Assembly: GCA_900543615.1 (NCBI GenBank)
Contig: UQSC01000021.1
Coordinates: 1-21,732, forward strand
Reading direction: 5' to 3'
Length of the DNA: 21,732 bases
DNA from: an uncultured Collinsella sp.
Lineage (GTDB): Bacteria > Actinomycetota > Coriobacteriia > Coriobacteriales > Coriobacteriaceae
Shown here: positions 6,734 to 13,852 of the stretch, piece by piece
Layout: every line of letters starts with the position of its first letter
Numbering within the stretch: the first letter of the stretch is position 1
Made by a program: the position numbers and the translations under genes
The notes under the pieces: generated by a model
Told to the model about the DNA's origin: nothing
Databases searched by the model: none
The model's input: the letters and a program-made list of their open reading frames with translations, nothing else

Positions 6734-7510
6734 ATGAGGATCGATTCACGAAAACCGAAAGCCGCCGCCCTTTCCGCCGCTCTGATCGTGGCACTTTTGG
6801 CGGGCGCCGGTGCAACTGATGCCCACGCGGCAACACTATCCGACACGGTCGGATCCACGCCGTCCGAGGCGACGCTGGTGCAGCCCGTCGACTATCGCAG
6901 CGACGGCTTTGGCTCCATGCAGGAGTGGAACGCCTCGATGGAGGCCAAGCGCGATTCCCTTGAGATGCGTGCTCAGATCATCATGAACATGTACGGTGAC
7001 TATGCCACCGATGACGAGCGCGCTGTACTGCAGGGTTGTATCGACGGTGCGGGCAGTCTTTTGACGATGGAGGAGGTCGACGCGAAGTCGACCGAGCTCG
7101 ATGAGCTGCGCACTGCACTTGAGGATGCCAAGCGCGAAGCGCTCGAGGTTGCTGCCGCCGAGGCGGAGGCTGCCGAGGCCGCCCAGGCTTCGTACTACAA
7201 CGCCGGTTACACTCCGTCCTACGCGTCTGCCGCGTCCTACGCGAACGGATCGGGCCTGACGCGCTCTGCGGGTGTCAATAACTACAACGGTCGCCGCGAG
7301 ACCTATTACAGCAGCAATGTGCTTTATCACTATCGCACGGGCGAATGGACTCAGGATTCTGAGGGCTTCTGGCGCGATTCCGACGGCTATTACGTTGTTG
7401 CCGCGGGCGATATGGCCCAGGGCTCGACCTTTACGGGCTCCAAGGGTGATTGCAAGGTCTATGACTCCGGCTGCGCTGCCGGAACCACCGATTACTACAC
7501 CGGTTGGTAA
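6734..7510 (+). CDS. Secreted protein with helical stalk and 3D/RlpA-like C-terminus
   Basis: The 258-residue product starts at ATG 6734 with GGAGG (6718-6722) upstream. A basic N-terminus and hydrophobic core lead to a probable signal-peptidase site at AHA (about residue 34). Residues 60-160 are helical and charged, ending in an Ala/Glu-rich run (EVAAAEAEAAEAAQ), followed by a Tyr/Ser/Ala-rich spacer. The last 50 residues (GYYVVAAGDMAQGSTF...CKVYDSGC...TTDYYTGW) resemble the end of a 3D/RlpA-type double-psi beta-barrel, found in cell-wall-acting proteins, where an Asp near the end is catalytic in lytic members. The first half of such a barrel is not obvious, so activity is uncertain. The two cysteines may form a disulfide. 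Its promoter is not clear in the 210-bp gap upstream. Confidence 0.75.
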   Translation: MRIDSRKPKAAALSAALIVALLAGAGATDAHAATLSDTVGSTPSEATLVQPVDYRSDGFGSMQEWNASMEAKRDSLEMRAQIIMNMYGDYATDDERAVLQGCIDGAGSLLTMEEVDAKSTELDELRTALEDAKREALEVAAAEAEAAEAAQASYYNAGYTPSYASAASYANGSGLTRSAGVNNYNGRRETYYSSNVLYHYRTGEWTQDSEGFWRDSDGYYVVAAGDMAQGSTFTGSKGDCKVYDSGCAAGTTDYYTGW

Positions 7511-7696
7511 TTTTTCTGCATCACGGATATTTGGCGGACGGGCGTCTTTACCGAGCTTTAGGGCAACGTAAGGACGTCCGTTCTATGTATGCGTTTGAGT
7601 TAACAGAGCCCTTACCGTGGCGGTACGCTGGGCGTATGGATGCGGGGCACACTGGTTCTTGAGAAATAAGGTCTTTCTCTTGGAGGAAGTGGTCTT

Positions 7697-7903
7697 GTGA
7701 ATGCTCGAGATATTGCCGTTGCCGCCGTCGCGTTGATGCTTGGCTGCCTTGGTCCCACGGCCGCGCTCGTCGCGGGCATGCAGGGGACATGCGGGGCTGC
7801 TCCTATCGTGGTCGGCGCGCTGATCGCGGCCACGCTGCTGGGAAGCGCAGGCGTGGTTCTTTGCCGCGACGATGAGGACGAGGTGCCGGGGTCGCAACGC
7901 TAA
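7697..7903 (+). CDS. Small two-helix membrane protein, unknown function
   Basis: A 68-residue product starts at GTG 7697 with GGAGGAA (7682-7688) eight bases upstream. Two hydrophobic segments (about residues 6-26 and 36-55) are separated by a short Gly/Cys-containing turn (AGMQGTCGAAP), and the C-terminus is acidic (RDDEDEVPGSQR). Three cysteines are present. I do not recognise the family. The good ribosome site, the membrane-like composition and the terminator 42 nt downstream support a real gene. Confidence 0.6.
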   Translation: MNARDIAVAAVALMLGCLGPTAALVAGMQGTCGAAPIVVGALIAATLLGSAGVVLCRDDEDEVPGSQR

Positions 7904-7944
7904 CTGTTGTGAGATCGGCCGCCGGTCATAGACGAAGATGAAGG

Positions 7945-7979
7945 CCGCCGCAGGGGAAAGGTTCCCTTGCGGCGGTTTT
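7945..7979 (+). terminator. Intrinsic terminator after the small membrane protein
   Basis: CCGCCGCA (7945-7952) pairs with TGCGGCGG (7968-7975), extended by a G-T pair and GGG/CCC to a 12-bp stem with a 7-nt loop, followed by TTTT (7976-7979). In the reverse direction the flank has no good T-run, so it serves mainly the plus strand although panE ends only 34 nt away. Confidence 0.85.
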
Positions 7980-8012
7980 GCTGTTAAGGCTGTTGAATGC
8001 GGCGCGTCGGCG

Positions 8013-8927
8013 CTACCAGCTTTTCTCGATATCGCGGATGCGCCGATAGAGCCACTCGTTTTGCGGTGCCTGGATATCGTGTTTGGTTGCGAGGCGGCAG
8101 ATGGTGCCCGCGAACTCATCAACCTCGGTTTTGCGCCTTGCGATGCGGTCTTGAGCCATCGAGGGCATACCGGCGGGGTCGATTCCCTCGATGAGGTGCA
8201 CCATTTGCGTCAGGTCTGCCTCGGTCAGTTCAACGCCCTCGGCGTTGGCGACCGCAAGCGTTTCGCGCATGGCGGAAACAAAGCAGTGACGCTGCTCGGA
8301 GCCCGGCTCCGTGGCGCTTCCGTAGGTCCCGCCGTAGGCCATGCAGGTCTGGTTGATGCCGTCGTTGAGCATGAGTTTGGCCCACATGCGGTGGGCGATG
8401 TCGTCCTCGACGGTATGGGCGATGCCGCAGCGCGTATAGAGCTCGTCGATCGCGGTGATGGCTGCGGGGTTCGTGCCGGCCGCCGCGCCAAAGCGGATTT
8501 CGCCCGCATTGGTAAAGGTGAGCGCGCCGTTGAGAAACACGGCGTCCATGCCCTGGCAGATACCAAGAACGGTATGCTCCCAGCCAAAGCGTTCGGCAAT
8601 CTTTTGCTCGCTCGTAATGCCGTTGCACAGCGAGGCGATGAGCGTGTTGGGTCCCACGACGCGCTCCATAGTCTTGAGTGCTTGGTCGAGACCGGTGGTC
8701 TTGACTGTCAGGATGACCAGATCGGCGGGCGTCGCCTCGCTGGCACGGACGGACGTGAGATCGCAGGGCTTGCCGTTGACGGTGAGCGCGTCGTTCGCAT
8801 GACGCTCAAAACGGGCATCATCCATGACGTATTCGACGGCGTCGTTGCCGAGCGCCCGGGCGATCATGCTGCCGTAGAGCAGGCCGACGCCGCCCTTGCC
8901 GATAAAGGCGACCTTGTTGATCTGCAT
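8013..8927 (-). CDS. panE: 2-dehydropantoate 2-reductase (ketopantoate reductase)
   Basis: This NADPH-dependent cytoplasmic enzyme reduces 2-dehydropantoate to pantoate in the pantothenate/CoA pathway. The 304-residue product opens MQINKVAFIGKGGVGLLYG, with the GxGxxG loop at residues 10-15. The C-terminal helical domain contains HRMWAKLMLNDGINQT, holding the catalytic lysine and the substrate-binding asparagine. Of two ATG codons, 8936 abuts the GGGGAG ribosome site with no spacer, while 8927 has a 9-nt spacer, so 8927 is chosen. A terminator lies only about 20 nt upstream, so panE needs a promoter inside that gap or readthrough. The family contains paralogues acting on other 2-keto acids, so the substrate is probable rather than certain. 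Confidence 0.88.
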   Translation of the reverse strand: MQINKVAFIGKGGVGLLYGSMIARALGNDAVEYVMDDARFERHANDALTVNGKPCDLTSVRASEATPADLVILTVKTTGLDQALKTMERVVGPNTLIASLCNGITSEQKIAERFGWEHTVLGICQGMDAVFLNGALTFTNAGEIRFGAAAGTNPAAITAIDELYTRCGIAHTVEDDIAHRMWAKLMLNDGINQTCMAYGGTYGSATEPGSEQRHCFVSAMRETLAVANAEGVELTEADLTQMVHLIEGIDPAGMPSMAQDRIARRKTEVDEFAGTICRLATKHDIQAPQNEWLYRRIRDIEKSW

Positions 8928-8946
8928 GTGAATCATCTCCCCATGT

Positions 8947-8972
8947 AAAAGGCGCCCGCGTAAGGGGCGCCT
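8947..8972 (-). terminator. Intrinsic terminator just upstream of panE
   Basis: AGGCGCCC (8950-8957) pairs with GGGCGCCT (8965-8972); on the minus strand the stem is followed by TTTT (8950-8947). It ends the transcript of the cyclase fragment at 9049-9244 and leaves about 20 nt to the panE start, so it could also act as an attenuator for panE. Confidence 0.75.
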
Positions 8973-9048
8973 GATGGATTGTATGCTGCCAGGGTGATTG
9001 GTGGGTGCGCGGGGCGGCTGTTATAAAAAAGAAACGTTTATCTGGACG

Positions 9049-9244
9049 CTACGCTGCAGGGCAGACCGCAAAGACGCGGGCGGGGTATCCGACGCCATCG
9101 CGGACCTTGGGGAAGGTGCAGAAGATGACGGCACCCGTGGCGGGAAGCTCGTCCAGATGGTCCATGACCTCGATCTGATAGCGGTCGACCGAGAGGATGT
9201 ATTGCTCGCCGGGGTAGGGGGTAGGCGTCCTCGCGCGTGGTCAT
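9049..9244 (-). pseudogene. Frameshifted C-terminal fragment of a cyclase/kynurenine-formamidase-like protein
   Basis: An ATG at 9244 behind AAAGGAG reads MTTREDAYP, after which the frame loses protein-like character. Dropping one base in the five-G run at 9217-9221 (CCCCC on the coding strand) restores a continuous frame, YPGEQYILSVDRYQIEVMDH and onward, through LPATGAVIFCTFPKVRDG and GYPARVFAVCPAA to TAG 9049-9051. The last part resembles the C-terminus of the metal-dependent cyclase family. Full-length members have over 200 residues and an N-terminal metal-binding HxGTHxD motif, absent here, so this is a remnant of about 64 residues. A real small gene with an assembly error is the alternative. 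The downstream terminator (8947-8972) fits a transcribed unit. Confidence 0.5.
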
Positions 9245-9406
9245 GCCCGGCTCCTTTCATCGGGCTTTTTGCTGATGTTAAAGCGGTGCCGTGACGGCTC
9301 GATTTCTGCTGCGTTACGATACGTTCTCAATTGCGATTCCGATGTGTTTCGATGACGTGGCCGTTGTGTTTCGCCTCATTAGGGCTTCGAGGGGAGAGGA
9401 GGGGCC

Positions 9407-10597
9407 GTGCAATATCGCGTTGACCCCAAAAGCGGCAACCGTATCTCGGCGTTGGGGCTGGGCTGCATGAGGTTTCCCGGTGCACCGGGGCACCCCGATG
9501 CGAAGACAGCCGATGCCATCATTTCCCGTGCGGTGGAGCAGGGGATTAACTACCTGGACACGGCCTATCTCTATCCCGGCAACGAGGCGTGCGTGGGTGC
9601 GTCGCTTGAGCGCCTGGGCTTGCGCGACCAGGTTTTGCTCGCAACCAAGCTGCCGCATGCTTCATGCAAATGCGCGGAGGATTTCGACCGGTTCTTCGAC
9701 GAGCAACTGCGCCGCCTACGGACTGACCATATCGACTATTACCTCATGCACAACATTACCTCGCCCGCCCAGTGGGAACGTGTGGTGGCGTTGGGCATCG
9801 AGGACTGGATCGCGCGTCAAAAGGCGGCGGGGCGTATTCGCCAGATTGGTTTTTCGTACCACGGCAGCGCAGCGGACTTCCTGACGATGCTCGATGCATA
9901 TGAGTGGGACTTTTGCCAGATCCAGTACAATTACGCTGGAGAGCGATATCAGGCGGGAACAGCGGGGCTCATGGCCGCCGCCGAGCGAGGCCTCGCGGTG
10001 TTTGTGATGGAGCCGCTGCTGGGCGGGCGTTTAGCGGGCAAGCTGCCGCCACGGGCCCGCGCTGTGCTCGATAGTGCCCGTGACCCGCATTTGCTCACTC
10101 CTGCCGCCTGGGGTCTTTCGTGGGTGTGGAATCATCCTCAGGTGACGATGCTGCTTTCGGGTATGACCGATACCGCGCAGGTGGATGAGAATTCGTCACT
10201 GGCAGACCTCGCGTTGCCGAATTCGATGACTGCCAACCAGCTCGACACGATCGCGCACGTGCTGGATGAGTTTGAAAAATCGAATCGCGTGCCCTGCACG
10301 GGATGCGGCTATTGCATGCCGTGCCCTAAAGGCATCAATATCCCTGGATGTTTTGCCGCCTACAACGCAAGCTATGCGCACAGCTGGTTTACGGGGCTGT
10401 CTCAATACTTTACGGCGAGCGCGGTGCGCACAAGCGAGCCCAAGTTGGTGAGCAATTGCGTCAAATGCGGCAAATGCGCGCGGCGCTGCCCGCAGCACAT
10501 CGATATTCCCGAGCGTCTCGACGATGTGCGCCGACGTTTCCAGCCTGGTCCCGTGACGGCGGTGCTTAAGGCCTTCGGCAAAACGCGCTCCTCATGA
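9407..10597 (+). CDS. Aldo/keto reductase with C-terminal 4Fe-4S ferredoxin-like domain
   Basis: The 396-residue protein joins an aldo/keto reductase TIM barrel (about 1-285) to a C-terminal iron-sulfur domain. The catalytic tetrad is intact: Asp51 and Tyr56 in LDTAYLYPGNE, Lys81 in LATKLPHA, His115 in YYLMHNI. The C-terminus holds CTGCGYCMPC...P (Cys297, 300, 303, 307) and CVKCGKCARRCP (Cys351, 354, 357, 361), each fitting one 4Fe-4S cluster, so electrons may come from a ferredoxin-type partner. This architecture is common in anaerobes; the substrate is unknown. The start is GTG 9407, four bases after AGGAGG (9397-9402). The stop codon lies 12 nt before the hairpin element at 10610. Confidence 0.93.
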   Translation: MQYRVDPKSGNRISALGLGCMRFPGAPGHPDAKTADAIISRAVEQGINYLDTAYLYPGNEACVGASLERLGLRDQVLLATKLPHASCKCAEDFDRFFDEQLRRLRTDHIDYYLMHNITSPAQWERVVALGIEDWIARQKAAGRIRQIGFSYHGSAADFLTMLDAYEWDFCQIQYNYAGERYQAGTAGLMAAAERGLAVFVMEPLLGGRLAGKLPPRARAVLDSARDPHLLTPAAWGLSWVWNHPQVTMLLSGMTDTAQVDENSSLADLALPNSMTANQLDTIAHVLDEFEKSNRVPCTGCGYCMPCPKGINIPGCFAAYNASYAHSWFTGLSQYFTASAVRTSEPKLVSNCVKCGKCARRCPQHIDIPERLDDVRRRFQPGPVTAVLKAFGKTRSS

Positions 10598-10609
10598 CCC
10601 TTTTATAAC

Positions 10610-10672
10610 TTGCGGTGGAATAGTTCCTGTTTGCGGCAGAATAGGGGCCAAACAGGAACTATTTCACCGCAA
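10610..10672 (+). repeat. Covarying hairpin element, copy 1
   Basis: Two 24-nt arms (10610-10633, starting TTGCGGTGGAATA, and 10649-10672, ending TTTCACCGCAA) pair at every position: 23 Watson-Crick pairs and one G-U. The 15-nt loop (10634-10648) is CGGCAGAATAGGGGC. Outside the stem, CCCTT (10598-10602) can pair with AAGGG (10676-10680), part of the ribosome site of the following gene. No T-run follows, so this is not a terminator. A second copy with compensatory changes lies at 11777-11839. Confidence 0.85.
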
Positions 10673-10687
10673 CTGAAGGGGGCTGTC

Positions 10688-11707
10688 GTGGGTCATCGAG
10701 ATTCATGTGATGATTTGCGTGAGGTTCGTTGGGGCGTTTTGGGCGCCGGGCACATTTCGCATCGATTTGCATCGTCGCTCAAGGAGGTGGACGGGGCACG
10801 GCTTGTGGCTGCGGCCGGCCGCACTCCTGCACATGTCGAGGAATTTTGCCGAGCGTTTTCGATCGATGCTGCGCATGGCCATGCCTCGGTCGACGATAAC
10901 GGCGATGCGGCTTATGACGCGCTGATTGCCGACCCCGATGTCGATGCAATCTACTTGGCTCTTCCGCATGGCATGCATACGCGTTGGGCCTGTCGCGCGC
11001 TGCGCGCCGGAAAGGCCGTGCTGTGCGAAAAGCCGGCCGTTTTGAGTGAGGAAGAGGCTCTCTCGATTGCCTCCATCTCTCGCGAGCGCGGGGTGCTGTT
11101 TATGGAGGCGATGAAGAATCGGTTTTGCCCGATGCACACTCGCGTGAAGGACTTGCTTGCGTCGGGTGAGCTTGGCCGTATTGTCTCGATTGAAAGCGTG
11201 CAAAAGCTCGATTACGGCGAGTTTCCTTCGGGCTATCTGCTTGATCCGTTGCAGGGCGGCTGTCTATATGACATGGGCTGCTATGCGGTCGGTTGGTTTG
11301 AGGATTTGCTCTCGGGCGCGTGCGAGGTTTCGTCCCGTGAAGTTCGCTGGCGTGACGTATCAGGCGGCCGCGTCGATTGGGCCGACGAGATCCATATGAG
11401 CGTCGGCGGTATACCCATTCATATGGCGTGCGACGGCAAAGCAACATATGAAAGCCGCTTAACGATTGCCTGTGAGCGGGGCTCGTTGGAAATCGAGCGT
11501 CTCCATCGCCCCGAGCTCGCCCATGTGAAGTATTCCGACGGTCGAGTACTCGAAATCGATGCACCATTTGAAGTCGATGATTTTTACGGTGAGGTGTCGC
11601 ATGCGGTGCGGCTCATTCAGGCGGGGAAACTCGAGAGTCCCGTCATGCCCCTTGCCGCCACGCAGCGCTGTGCGCACATCATCGATGCGATTCGCTTGAA
11701 ACTTTAG
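10688..11707 (+). CDS. Gfo/Idh/MocA-family oxidoreductase (second paralogue)
   Basis: The 339-residue product has a clear Rossmann start, VRWGVLGAGHISHRF (nucleotide loop GAGHIS at 19-24), and the family EKP motif at 114-116 (AVLCEKPAVLS). The C-terminal domain contains GGCLYDMGCYAVGWFEDLL, where Asp and Tyr replace the D...H pair of many sugar dehydrogenases. It is similar in layout to dimeric dihydrodiol/xylose dehydrogenase-type members; the substrate is unknown. I chose GTG 10688 because GGGGG (10678-10682) lies five bases upstream and the protein-like sequence starts there; a longer frame back to 10610 would run through the hairpin element. The gene at 2169-3275 is a distant paralogue. 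Confidence 0.9.
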   Translation: MGHRDSCDDLREVRWGVLGAGHISHRFASSLKEVDGARLVAAAGRTPAHVEEFCRAFSIDAAHGHASVDDNGDAAYDALIADPDVDAIYLALPHGMHTRWACRALRAGKAVLCEKPAVLSEEEALSIASISRERGVLFMEAMKNRFCPMHTRVKDLLASGELGRIVSIESVQKLDYGEFPSGYLLDPLQGGCLYDMGCYAVGWFEDLLSGACEVSSREVRWRDVSGGRVDWADEIHMSVGGIPIHMACDGKATYESRLTIACERGSLEIERLHRPELAHVKYSDGRVLEIDAPFEVDDFYGEVSHAVRLIQAGKLESPVMPLAATQRCAHIIDAIRLKL

Positions 11708-11776
11708 GGCGTGGGGGCATGGCGCCAGCGCCTGGAATGCCTTGGAGGCCTTTGTCCCTGATGCCCCTTTTATAAC

Positions 11777-11839
11777 TTGCGGTGGAATATGGTCTGTTTG
11801 CGCCAAAATAGGGCACCAATAGACCGTATTTCACCGCAA
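11777..11839 (+). repeat. Covarying hairpin element, copy 2
   Basis: Arms 11777-11800 and 11816-11839 have the same 24-nt length and 15-nt loop as copy 1. There are 20 Watson-Crick pairs, three G-U pairs and one mismatch (position 23). Relative to copy 1, stem positions 15, 16 and 17 change on both sides while keeping pairing, and position 14 goes from G-C to U-G. The loop CGCCAAAATAGGGCA differs from copy 1 at only four positions. Outer CCCCTT (11764-11769) can pair with GAGGGG (11845-11850), part of the nfo ribosome site. Confidence 0.85.
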
Positions 11840-11859
11840 CTGATGAGGGGGAGTTGGAG

Positions 11860-12726
11860 ATGCTGACGATCGGATGTCATCTTTCGACGACAAAGGGCTA
11901 TCGGGCAATGGGAGAGACGGCGTTGTCCATTGGCGCCAATACCTTTGCGTTCTTTACGCGCAACCCGCGCGGTGGCAAGGCAAAAGACCTTGACATGGAT
12001 GACGTGGCGGCTCTGCGCGAGCTTATGGCGCAAAACGACTTTGGACCGCTGGTGGCGCATGCCCCGTATACCTATAACCCCTGCTCCGCTAAGGAGCGGG
12101 CGCGAGAGTTTGCCTTGGAGGCTATGGCGGAAGATTTGCAGCGTCTGGAAGCACTGCCCGGCAACTACTACAATTTTCACCCCGGTGCGCATGTGGGACA
12201 GGGGGCAGACGCCGGCATTCAGATGATTGTCGACACGCTGTGCCAGGTGATGTTTGAGGGACAGCAGACGACGGTATTGCTCGAGACCATGGCGGGCAAG
12301 GGCACCGAGGTGGGCCGTAGCTTTGAAGAACTGGCGTGCATTATCGAGGGCGTTGCCGCCAAGTGCCCAGAGCTGTCCGATAAGCTGGGCGTTTGTTTGG
12401 ACACCTGCCATGTGAGCGATGCCGGCTACGACATCATCCATGATCTGGACGGCGTACTCGACGAGTTCGACCGCGTGGTGGGTATCGATCGCTTGTATGC
12501 CGTACACATCAACGATTCGAAGAACCCTTGTGGCGCCCATAAAGATCGTCACGAGTGCATCGGCAAGGGATACCTTGGCAGCGAGGAATTTGGTGGCGGT
12601 ATGCAGGTTATGCAGAATATTGTATCGAATGGCCGTTTGCGTTCGCTGCCGTTTATTTTGGAGACTCCGAACGAACTTGCAGGTTATGCAGCTGAAATTA
12701 GACTATTAAGGTCATTGCAGCAGTAA
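11860..12726 (+). CDS. nfo: Endonuclease IV (deoxyribonuclease IV)
   Basis: Endonuclease IV cuts DNA 5' of abasic sites in base-excision repair using a trinuclear zinc centre. The 288-residue product has the expected length and the ligand set: His67 (VAHAPY), His107 region (NFHPGAH), Glu142 (LLETMAGKGTEVG), Asp181 and His184 (VCLDTCH), His216 (HINDSKNPCG), Asp229 and His231 (KDRHECIGKG) and a C-terminal ILETP glutamate. The ATG at 11860 has GGGGGAG (11847-11853) six bases upstream; an in-frame TTG at 11854 directly abuts that site and is less likely. The ribosome site can pair with the outer arm of the hairpin element immediately upstream. Confidence 0.97.
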   Translation: MLTIGCHLSTTKGYRAMGETALSIGANTFAFFTRNPRGGKAKDLDMDDVAALRELMAQNDFGPLVAHAPYTYNPCSAKERAREFALEAMAEDLQRLEALPGNYYNFHPGAHVGQGADAGIQMIVDTLCQVMFEGQQTTVLLETMAGKGTEVGRSFEELACIIEGVAAKCPELSDKLGVCLDTCHVSDAGYDIIHDLDGVLDEFDRVVGIDRLYAVHINDSKNPCGAHKDRHECIGKGYLGSEEFGGGMQVMQNIVSNGRLRSLPFILETPNELAGYAAEIRLLRSLQQ

Positions 12727-12787
12727 TGACTGTCACAAAGTAGAGTATTCAATTCACGTTATGGGTTTGTTTCAATCAGTTTTCTCA

Positions 12788-12816
12788 TTGCAGATTCGTA
12801 ATTCCGGGTGCATAAT
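12788..12816 (+). promoter_or_regulatory. Predicted promoter of the amino-acid ABC transporter operon
   Basis: TTGCAG (12788-12793) and CATAAT (12811-12816) are 17 bp apart. The start point would be near 12823, about 50 nt before the binding-protein ATG. A short ACCTC...GAGGT inverted repeat (12835-12854) lies in the leader. Confidence 0.6.
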
Positions 12817-12873
12817 AGCCAACAGTTTTTGCAGACCTCTGAATCAAACGAGGTCACCGGAAGGAGACTGATT

Positions 12874-13734
12874 ATGAAGCTGAAGAAGCTTGGCGCATTT
12901 GCCGCCACGGGTGCTATGGCGCTCGCCCTTGCTCTGACGGGCTGCGGCTCGTCCAACGCCACCTCTGGTTCTGATGCCGGTTCCAGCAGCTCTGACGACG
13001 CTAAGGTCGAGAAGGTCGACGGCTCCAAGGAGTATGCGCTCGTCAAGGACGGTACGCTCACCGTCGGCACCTCTGCCGAGTACGCTCCGTTTGAGTACAA
13101 AGATGACAACGGCGATTATCAGGGCTTTGACCTTGAGCTCATCAAGGCTATCGGCGACAAGCTGGGCCTGGATGTCGAGTATGTCAACAATGACTTTGAC
13201 ACGCTGGTTCCGGGCGTCGCTTCGGGCGCCAAGTATGACGTTTCCATCGCGGCTATCACCGACACGCCCGAGCGTGAGAAGGAAGTCACTTTCTCTGATT
13301 CCTACTACATGGACGATCAGGCTATCGTGACCAAGGTCGATAACACCGACATCACGGCCGATAACTACAGCGAGAAGCTCAACAATTCCGACGCTACCAT
13401 CATCGTCCAGTCTGGCTCGACCGCCGAGGCCTTTGCCCAGGAGAACTTCCCCAAGGCCAAGATCGTCCCCTACAAGGACGCCACCGAGTGCTTTAGCGCT
13501 CTGCAATCCGATAAGGGCGACGCCGTAGTCACCAACCGCTCCGTTGCCAGCCAGCTGACCGCCGAGCAGTTCAACACCTGCCAGACCATCAAGCAGATCA
13601 GCACCGGCGAGGAGTACGCCATTGCCATCAACCAGGGCAACACCAAGCTCAAGGATGACATCAACCAGGCCATCAAGGACCTGACCGACGACGGTACCGT
13701 CGACGCCCTCATGGCTAAGTACAATATCAAGTAA
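12874..13734 (+). CDS. Amino-acid ABC transporter substrate-binding lipoprotein
   Basis: The 286-residue protein is an SBP_bac_3-type solute receptor for a polar amino acid. The N-terminus is a lipoprotein signal, with lipobox LTGC and the modified Cys at residue 24, followed by a Ser/Asp-rich linker that tethers it to the membrane. The binding domain starts near residue 62 (GTLTVGTSAEYAPFEYKDDNG...GFDLELIKAIGDKL), typical of glutamine/histidine/cystine binding proteins; which amino acid is bound cannot be read from sequence. The start has AAGGAG (12861-12866) seven bases upstream. It is first in an operon with permease and ATPase, and a hairpin after it should give it higher transcript levels. 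Confidence 0.94.
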   Translation: MKLKKLGAFAATGAMALALALTGCGSSNATSGSDAGSSSSDDAKVEKVDGSKEYALVKDGTLTVGTSAEYAPFEYKDDNGDYQGFDLELIKAIGDKLGLDVEYVNNDFDTLVPGVASGAKYDVSIAAITDTPEREKEVTFSDSYYMDDQAIVTKVDNTDITADNYSEKLNNSDATIIVQSGSTAEAFAQENFPKAKIVPYKDATECFSALQSDKGDAVVTNRSVASQLTAEQFNTCQTIKQISTGEEYAIAINQGNTKLKDDINQAIKDLTDDGTVDALMAKYNIK

Positions 13735-13756
13735 AATAACTACTTGATTGCGCGCG

Positions 13757-13787
13757 GGCCCTTTTCGTTTTGGCGGAAAGGGCCTTT
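13757..13787 (+). terminator. Intercistronic hairpin after the binding-protein gene
   Basis: GGCCCTTT (13757-13764) pairs with AAAGGGCC (13777-13784), extended inward by T-G and C-G pairs to 10 bp with an 8-nt loop, followed by only three Ts. A partial terminator or RNA-stabilising hairpin fits the usual excess of binding protein over permease. Confidence 0.6.
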
Positions 13788-13852
13788 GCGCTTCTCTTGA
13801 CGGAGAGCGTTTCCGTCTCGTTTTGCCGGCAACTTCTACGATAGGAGCCACC

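Noticed and set aside
9245..9270. Terminator-like hairpin GCCCG...CGGGC followed by TTTTT on the plus strand.
   Set aside because: The stem is only 5 bp with an 11-nt loop, no plus-strand gene ends here, and the loop contains the minus-strand ribosome site of the cyclase fragment.
10604..10609. TATAAC in the left flank of the hairpin elements as a -10 promoter hexamer (also at 11771-11776).
   Set aside because: No -35-like sequence lies 16-18 bp upstream in either copy, so I treat it as part of the conserved element flank.
11716..11741. Possible terminator (GGCAT...ATGCC with inner GGCG/CGCC) after the second oxidoreductase gene.
   Set aside because: No T-run follows and the helix is interrupted, so I did not list it as a feature.
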